Below, one piece after another: positions 4,636-8,763 of a stretch of 8,763 bases of DNA. Numbering within the stretch: the first letter of the stretch is position 1; every line of letters begins with the position of its first letter. The DNA comes from Candidatus Izemoplasma sp. (lineage in GTDB: Bacteria; Bacillota_I; Bacilli_A; Izemoplasmatales; Izemoplasmataceae), in contig JAIPGE010000049.1 in the NCBI GenBank assembly GCA_021736285.1, positions 1-8,763 on the forward strand, in the 5' to 3' direction. The notes under the pieces are model-generated. The model saw nothing but the letters and a program-made list of their open reading frames with translations, had not been told where the DNA came from and did no database searches. The position numbers were made by a program, and so were the translations under genes.

Positions 4636-7600
4636 ATGAAAAATTTAGCATCATATTCCGTAAACAAAGCCATTACTGTATTTATGGCTGTCATTATTGT
4701 AATTGTTTTTGGGGTGGTGTCATACACCAATCTAACAACAGATTTATTACCCAGTTTAAACATTCCATATAGTGTTGTTGTGACGTATTATCCAGGCAAG
4801 AGTCCAGAAGAAATTGAACAGTTAGTTACACGTCCAATTGAAGAAAGTTTAGCCACAACTACAAATATCAAAGAAATGAACTCAACATCAAGTGAGAATG
4901 TCTCGATGGTTATTTTAGAATTTAATAGTGATACATCAATGGATAGCGCTATTTTAGAAATGCGTGAGAATCTTGATATGATAGCATCTCAATTACCGGA
5001 TGACGTTATGGATCCAATGATTATTAAACTGAATCCTGATTTGATGCCAGTAATGCAGTTAAGTGTGTCACAAGAGGGATTAAGCGAACAAGCACTCACA
5101 ACATATGTTGTCGAAGATGTTATACCACGGATTGAACGGATTAAGGGAGTTGCAAGTGTGTCAATATCAGGGGCATATGAAAGTGATGTTCATGTTGTTT
5201 TAGATCAAGCTGCCATTGACACGATTAATACACAACTACAAAGTATGTATGATGCAATGCCGTCACCACCGGATAATCCTATTTTATTGGATAAACCGCT
5301 TATAGAAAACATTTTGAAAGCGCAAAATGTTAGTTTTCCAGTTGGTTATGTCAACATCGAAGGTGTTGACTATTTGGTGCGTGTTGGGGATGACTTTCAA
5401 ACCGTTGATGCGTTAAATCAACTCGAGATTTTTAATTTCCCAGGTGTTGCTTTATTAGGTATTGAACCTGTTGTTGTAACGTTGGATGACATTGCTGACG
5501 TGACATACGTTAATGCAAACACCAATGCCTATTCAAAGGTGAATGGTAATAATGCAATTTCAATTACGATTCAGAAGAGCAGTAATATTGCCACAACAGA
5601 AGTAACCAATGAAATCAATACCTTATTACAAGATATTGAAACAGAAAGTGACACAGAGATAACAGTTCTATTAGATCAAGGGAAATATATTGAACAAGCA
5701 ACAGGAAGTGTATCTAATAATTTATACATCGGCGCAGTATTAGCGATTATTGTATTGTTAATCTTTTTAAGAAGTGCCCGTGCAACATTCATTGTTGGCG
5801 TGAGCATTCCGATTAGTTTATTGTTTGCAATTGTTTTGATTTACTTTTCTAATATTACTTTAAATATTGTCTCACTTGGTGGGTTAGCCCTCGGAATTGG
5901 CATGCTTGTTGATAATTCGATTGTCGTTATGGAAAATATATTTAGGCTTAAAAACGAAGGAAAAGCAAATAAAGAAGCAGCTATTCAAGGAGCCAAACAA
6001 GTCGCAGGCGCAATTACCGCATCTACGATTACAACAATTAGTGTTTTTATTCCTGTCTTATTTATCGAAGGGTTTATTAAAGAAATCTTTATAGAAATGG
6101 CATACACAATTGCCTATAGTTTATTCGCATCACTGATTATTGCATTAACATTAGTACCAGCTATATCTTCAAAGATTCTAAAAGATAAAAAACAAACTCA
6201 TAAATATCCTAGATATAAAATGATTTATGAAAGAATTTATAAGTTTGCATTTGGGTATAAGGTATGGATACTAGGACTTGTAATGATTCTCTTTGGTGGA
6301 TTTTTATATGTATCTCAAGCAAAAGGGTTTGAATATTTTCCACCGTCTGATGAAGGAGAAATTGTTGTCAGTGTAAGTAACCCAGTTGATACCCCATTGT
6401 CATTTACAGAATTTACGGATATCTTAGAAGCATTAAATAATGATTTACTTGCAATTAATGATGTAGAAACGGTTGGGATTACACTAGGATCAATGCAAGG
6501 CATGTTCTTTGGACTACAAAATGAAAATAATGCGACTGTCAATGTTTTATTAGGTGATGATCGCAACAATACAACATCAAAAAATGAAATTATTATTAAA
6601 GAGTTACTTGCGACAGACTATCAAATGGTGAATGTATCTGTGTCTGGTTCGCAGCAACAAACAGAGATGTTGACAGGCAGTGGCTTACAGGTTGTTTTAC
6701 TTGGCTATGATTTAGATATCCTCCAGCAAGAAGCAAAAGCGATAGCGAGTTTAATTTCCGGCATTGAAGGGGTCGAAGATGTCAATGATGGGATTGGTAT
6801 TCTATCTGATGAGATACATGTTACTGTGGATAAATCAATTGCCATTCAAAATGGCTTAACAACAGCGCAAGTATTGGGCATTATCGCAGAAGAATTGCAA
6901 ACTGAAACAGTGATAACGACAATCAATGAACAAGGAAGTTTGTATGATGTCTATGTCATTGATGATACATCAAATATCAATACCGCATCACGTTCGATTG
7001 AAGAGATTGAAGAAATTGTCGTCGGTGCGAATATGATGACAGGTAATCCAATCACTGTTGGTGACGTTGCTTCTGTTGAATTAGAAAAAGGGTTAAACAA
7101 TATTCGACATATTGACGGCAATCGTTCACTAACCGTTGATGTTGATTTTGAAGAAGATGTGAATGTCACTGACATTTCAAATACAATTAAGAAGGAAGTT
7201 GAAAATTACACCTTACCAGATGGCTTCAGTTATACAATCAGTGGTGAAAATGAAGAGACCATGGAAGCCTTTGAAACACTTGGATTAGCGCTTTTGTTAG
7301 CTATTGTACTGATTTACATGATTATGGCTTCACAATTTCAGTCATTGAAATATCCATTTATTATTATGTTTACTATTCCACTAGCGTTTACCGGTGGTTT
7401 TGCCATTCTCTATTTTGCAAATATGCCACTAAGTGTTGTCGCATTGATTGGATTCGTTATTTTAGTCGGTGTGGTTGTAAATAATGGTATTGTTCTTGTC
7501 GATTACACCAATCAACTTATTGACGAGGGATATGAGGTTGAAGATGCGTTGCTAGAAGCAGGTAAAACACGATTAAGACCAATTGTAATGACAGCTCTAA

Positions 7601-7926
7601 CAACGATTTTAGCGTTATTGACTATGGCCTTAGGATTTGGTGAAGGTGCTGAGATGATGCAACCAATGGCGGTGACTACAATTGGTGGTTTGCTCTATGC
7701 GACGATGTTGACATTGCTTATTGTTCCGATGATGTATTACTTATTATATCGGTATGCTAAACGCGTATTCTTAATCATGCTGATTTTATTATTTGTTGGT
7801 GGAATCATCGCGGCGCAGATTTTGTTAGGACAATTCTTATATATCATTTTAGGCAGTGTATTCGTCATCATTTGTTTGGCACTATTAGTTTATGATTTTA
7901 TGAAGTATGGTGCCACATATGAATAG
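4636..7926 (+). CDS. RND-superfamily transporter (AcrB/SwrC-like permease)
   Basis: Inner-membrane, proton-driven exporter of 1,096 residues. The two-fold RND plan is clear: TM1 (12-33), a large extracytoplasmic loop to about 360, TM2-6 (about 363-510), TM7 (about 541-559), a second loop to about 875, then the C-terminal helices. The start MKNLASYSVNKAITVFMAV and the LLPSLNIPYSVVVTYYPGKSPEEIE segment are family hallmarks. TM4 carries GMLVDNSIVV, with Asp426 matching the first AcrB relay aspartate and Asn427 replacing the second. TM10 has Asn949-Asn950 where AcrB has Lys940-Asn941. Unusual features are an apparent insertion at about 198-222 and two extra C-terminal helices (about 1044-1063 and 1066-1088). 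No adaptor or TolC gene is present, fitting a single-membrane cell. The ribosome site GAGGAGG (4623-4629) is 6 nt before ATG. Substrate unknown; drug, surfactant or lipid export is possible. Confidence 0.93.
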   Translation: MKNLASYSVNKAITVFMAVIIVIVFGVVSYTNLTTDLLPSLNIPYSVVVTYYPGKSPEEIEQLVTRPIEESLATTTNIKEMNSTSSENVSMVILEFNSDTSMDSAILEMRENLDMIASQLPDDVMDPMIIKLNPDLMPVMQLSVSQEGLSEQALTTYVVEDVIPRIERIKGVASVSISGAYESDVHVVLDQAAIDTINTQLQSMYDAMPSPPDNPILLDKPLIENILKAQNVSFPVGYVNIEGVDYLVRVGDDFQTVDALNQLEIFNFPGVALLGIEPVVVTLDDIADVTYVNANTNAYSKVNGNNAISITIQKSSNIATTEVTNEINTLLQDIETESDTEITVLLDQGKYIEQATGSVSNNLYIGAVLAIIVLLIFLRSARATFIVGVSIPISLLFAIVLIYFSNITLNIVSLGGLALGIGMLVDNSIVVMENIFRLKNEGKANKEAAIQGAKQVAGAITASTITTISVFIPVLFIEGFIKEIFIEMAYTIAYSLFASLIIALTLVPAISSKILKDKKQTHKYPRYKMIYERIYKFAFGYKVWILGLVMILFGGFLYVSQAKGFEYFPPSDEGEIVVSVSNPVDTPLSFTEFTDILEALNNDLLAINDVETVGITLGSMQGMFFGLQNENNATVNVLLGDDRNNTTSKNEIIIKELLATDYQMVNVSVSGSQQQTEMLTGSGLQVVLLGYDLDILQQEAKAIASLISGIEGVEDVNDGIGILSDEIHVTVDKSIAIQNGLTTAQVLGIIAEELQTETVITTINEQGSLYDVYVIDDTSNINTASRSIEEIEEIVVGANMMTGNPITVGDVASVELEKGLNNIRHIDGNRSLTVDVDFEEDVNVTDISNTIKKEVENYTLPDGFSYTISGENEETMEAFETLGLALLLAIVLIYMIMASQFQSLKYPFIIMFTIPLAFTGGFAILYFANMPLSVVALIGFVILVGVVVNNGIVLVDYTNQLIDEGYEVEDALLEAGKTRLRPIVMTALTTILALLTMALGFGEGAEMMQPMAVTTIGGLLYATMLTLLIVPMMYYLLYRYAKRVFLIMLILLFVGGIIAAQILLGQFLYIILGSVFVIICLALLVYDFMKYGATYE

Positions 7927-8512
7927 ACGACAAGAGATTATTGATGCCCTTCTTGCGATGATTAAAGAGGGGGGCCTAAATGTTAATTTTACAATGTCAG
8001 AATTGGCTGAAGTTGTTGATATTGGTAAAAGCACCATCTATGAATATTTTTCAACAAAAGAAGACATAGTCCAAGCGGCATTATCAGAATTATTTGACAA
8101 GACTTTACAAGCCATTTACGATGCGCCATTTGATGACACACTACCATTTGAAGTTTTGTTTAAAAAAGAATTACAATTTATGTTTGAGTTAAATGATCAA
8201 AAAAGTTATATTATGCGGTATATTCAGGTTGAATATGAACATACGTTTCCTAAATTTATTGAACCTCAAATGATTGAAAATATGCATAAAGTTCGTACGT
8301 TTTATGAAAAAAGATTCACCCAAATCATCCAAAAAGGCATTGAAGAAGCTGTTATTCCCGAGCAGTTGAATGATAAAACGATATTTATGATACAATCAGT
8401 TGTAGCAGGGAGTATTATCCGATATACGAGTGTGGATATTGAACATCATTTAAGTTTAGAAGATACCATTGACGCAATATATGACGCATTGCTAAGAATC
8501 GTAAAAAAATAG
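7919..8512 (+). CDS. TetR/AcrR-family transcriptional regulator
   Basis: One-domain-pair repressor of 197 residues. The N-terminus has the TetR fold: helix 1 RRQEIIDALLAMIKEGG (3-19), then the helix-turn-helix FTMSELAEVVDIGKSTIYEYF (24-44), followed by STKEDIVQAAL. The remainder is a helical ligand-binding and dimerisation domain with no recognised ligand signature. The ATG at 7919 lies inside the end of the transporter gene (8-nt overlap) and gives the usual MNRRQE start. ATG 7907, in the same frame, would add four residues. Neither has a good ribosome site (only GGTG at 7909-7912), so translation probably depends on ribosomes ending the transporter. The perfect palindrome at 4594-4609 is the likely target, making this a negative-feedback loop on the efflux operon. 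Confidence 0.93.
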   Translation: MNRRQEIIDALLAMIKEGGLNVNFTMSELAEVVDIGKSTIYEYFSTKEDIVQAALSELFDKTLQAIYDAPFDDTLPFEVLFKKELQFMFELNDQKSYIMRYIQVEYEHTFPKFIEPQMIENMHKVRTFYEKRFTQIIQKGIEEAVIPEQLNDKTIFMIQSVVAGSIIRYTSVDIEHHLSLEDTIDAIYDALLRIVKK

Positions 8513-8537
8513 GACTTCTTAATTGAAGTCCTTTTTT
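8511..8537. terminator. Bidirectional intrinsic terminator between convergent genes
   Basis: AGGACTTC (8511-8518) pairs with GAAGTCCT (8525-8532) around the loop TTAATT. T's at 8532-8537 follow on the plus strand, and A's at 8503-8509 give a T-run on the minus strand. The 5' arm includes the last two bases of the tetR stop, and the loop holds the minus-strand gene's stop codon. Confidence 0.9.
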
Positions 8538-8763
8538 ACGATAAAACTTTTAGGATTTGTATCTTTATAATAAACAATGAAATAGGTGTTGTTGTAAGAT
8601 AAAATACGACTATGTTTATAAAACAAATGAAGTGGGATATCTGTTTCTTTAAATAAAATATTCAATAGTGTATTACGTTTTTGTTTTGATAGATTGTTTT
8701 CCCAAAAAACTTTAGGTTTTATTTTGAATCGCAACAAGTAGTCTTGTAATACAAGAAAGACTA
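8519..8763 (-). CDS. Hypothetical protein, C-terminal part (runs off the window)
   Basis: An open frame on the minus strand from the right window edge to a TAA at 8521-8519. It gives at least 81 codons, and no stop occurs up to the edge, so the visible part is a 5'-truncated gene. TTG at 8737-8735 could be read as a start, but the frame stays open upstream (residues FLVLQDY precede it), so I treat it as internal. The visible protein is Lys/Asn/Tyr-rich and basic, predicted mixed alpha/beta, with no membrane segment or motif I recognise (KPKVFWENNLSKQKRN is the most distinctive stretch). The stop lies in the loop of a bidirectional terminator shared with tetR, only 6 nt from the tetR stop, which supports a genuine convergent gene end. 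Function unknown. Confidence 0.6.
   Translation of the reverse strand, partial: VFLVLQDYLLRFKIKPKVFWENNLSKQKRNTLLNILFKETDIPLHLFYKHSRILSYNNTYFIVYYKDTNPKSFIVKKDFN
8739..8763. repeat. Nested palindrome at the right edge
   Basis: TAGTCTT (8739-8745) and AAGACTA (8757-8763) are exact reverse complements. Inside, CTTGTA (8743-8748) and TACAAG (8750-8755) form a second, overlapping palindrome around one base. It lies within the probable minus-strand coding region and touches the window edge, so the full extent is unseen and function is unclear. Confidence 0.4.

Noticed and set aside
7904..7921. AGTATGGT before tetR resembling the padR half-site, with a partial TATG...CATA dyad
   Set aside because: Only 4-bp arms are symmetrical, no promoter surrounds it, and it lies in transporter coding sequence.
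1..8763. CRISPR arrays, insertion sequences, tRNA or rRNA genes
   Set aside because: No regularly spaced DNA repeats, transposase-like frames, terminal repeats or tRNA/rRNA signatures were seen.

Overview
The window is AT-rich bacterial DNA with strong AGGAGG-type ribosome binding sites, intrinsic terminators, tightly packed operons and no outer-membrane genes. This suggests a low-GC Gram-positive bacterium or a wall-less relative on the Firmicutes/Mollicutes branch (for example the Acholeplasma, Izemoplasma or Haloplasma side). TGA is not read as tryptophan: full-length conserved proteins use only TGG. The lineage is an inference from style and gene content, not a database match.

Layout. 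(1) 1-140: a highly foldable leader with no supportable gene. It can form a long hairpin at 33-67, two mutually exclusive pairings around the Shine-Dalgarno sequence, and a small hairpin between that sequence and the pfkA start. (2) 141-2541: pfkA and pyk, a compact glycolytic operon ending in an intrinsic terminator that contains the pyk stop codon. (3) 2574-4493: a promoter overlapped by a palindrome, then padR and an overlapping gene for a membrane protein that joins a DUF1700/HAAS signalling domain to a DUF4097 'toastrack' beta-repeat domain. This is a probable cell-envelope sensing module. (4) 4558-8537: a second promoter with a perfect 16-bp palindrome at the expected transcription start, then a large RND-type transporter gene and an overlapping tetR gene, ending in a bidirectional terminator. 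(5) 8519-8763: the 3' part of a convergent minus-strand gene of unknown function that runs off the window.

How the genes work together. PfkA and Pyk catalyse the two classically controlled steps of glycolysis and are co-expressed, possibly under translational control by the leader. PadR probably represses its own operon, with the HAAS-toastrack protein as the membrane partner. The TetR protein probably represses the transporter and itself, so a transported or envelope-active compound would relieve repression. The two regulatory modules share a nearly identical 14-nt promoter core, so cross-talk is possible but unproven.

The most interesting features are the possible pfkA leader switch and hairpin-bridged ribosome binding site, the one-polypeptide HAAS-toastrack fusion, and the transporter's two extra C-terminal membrane helices.
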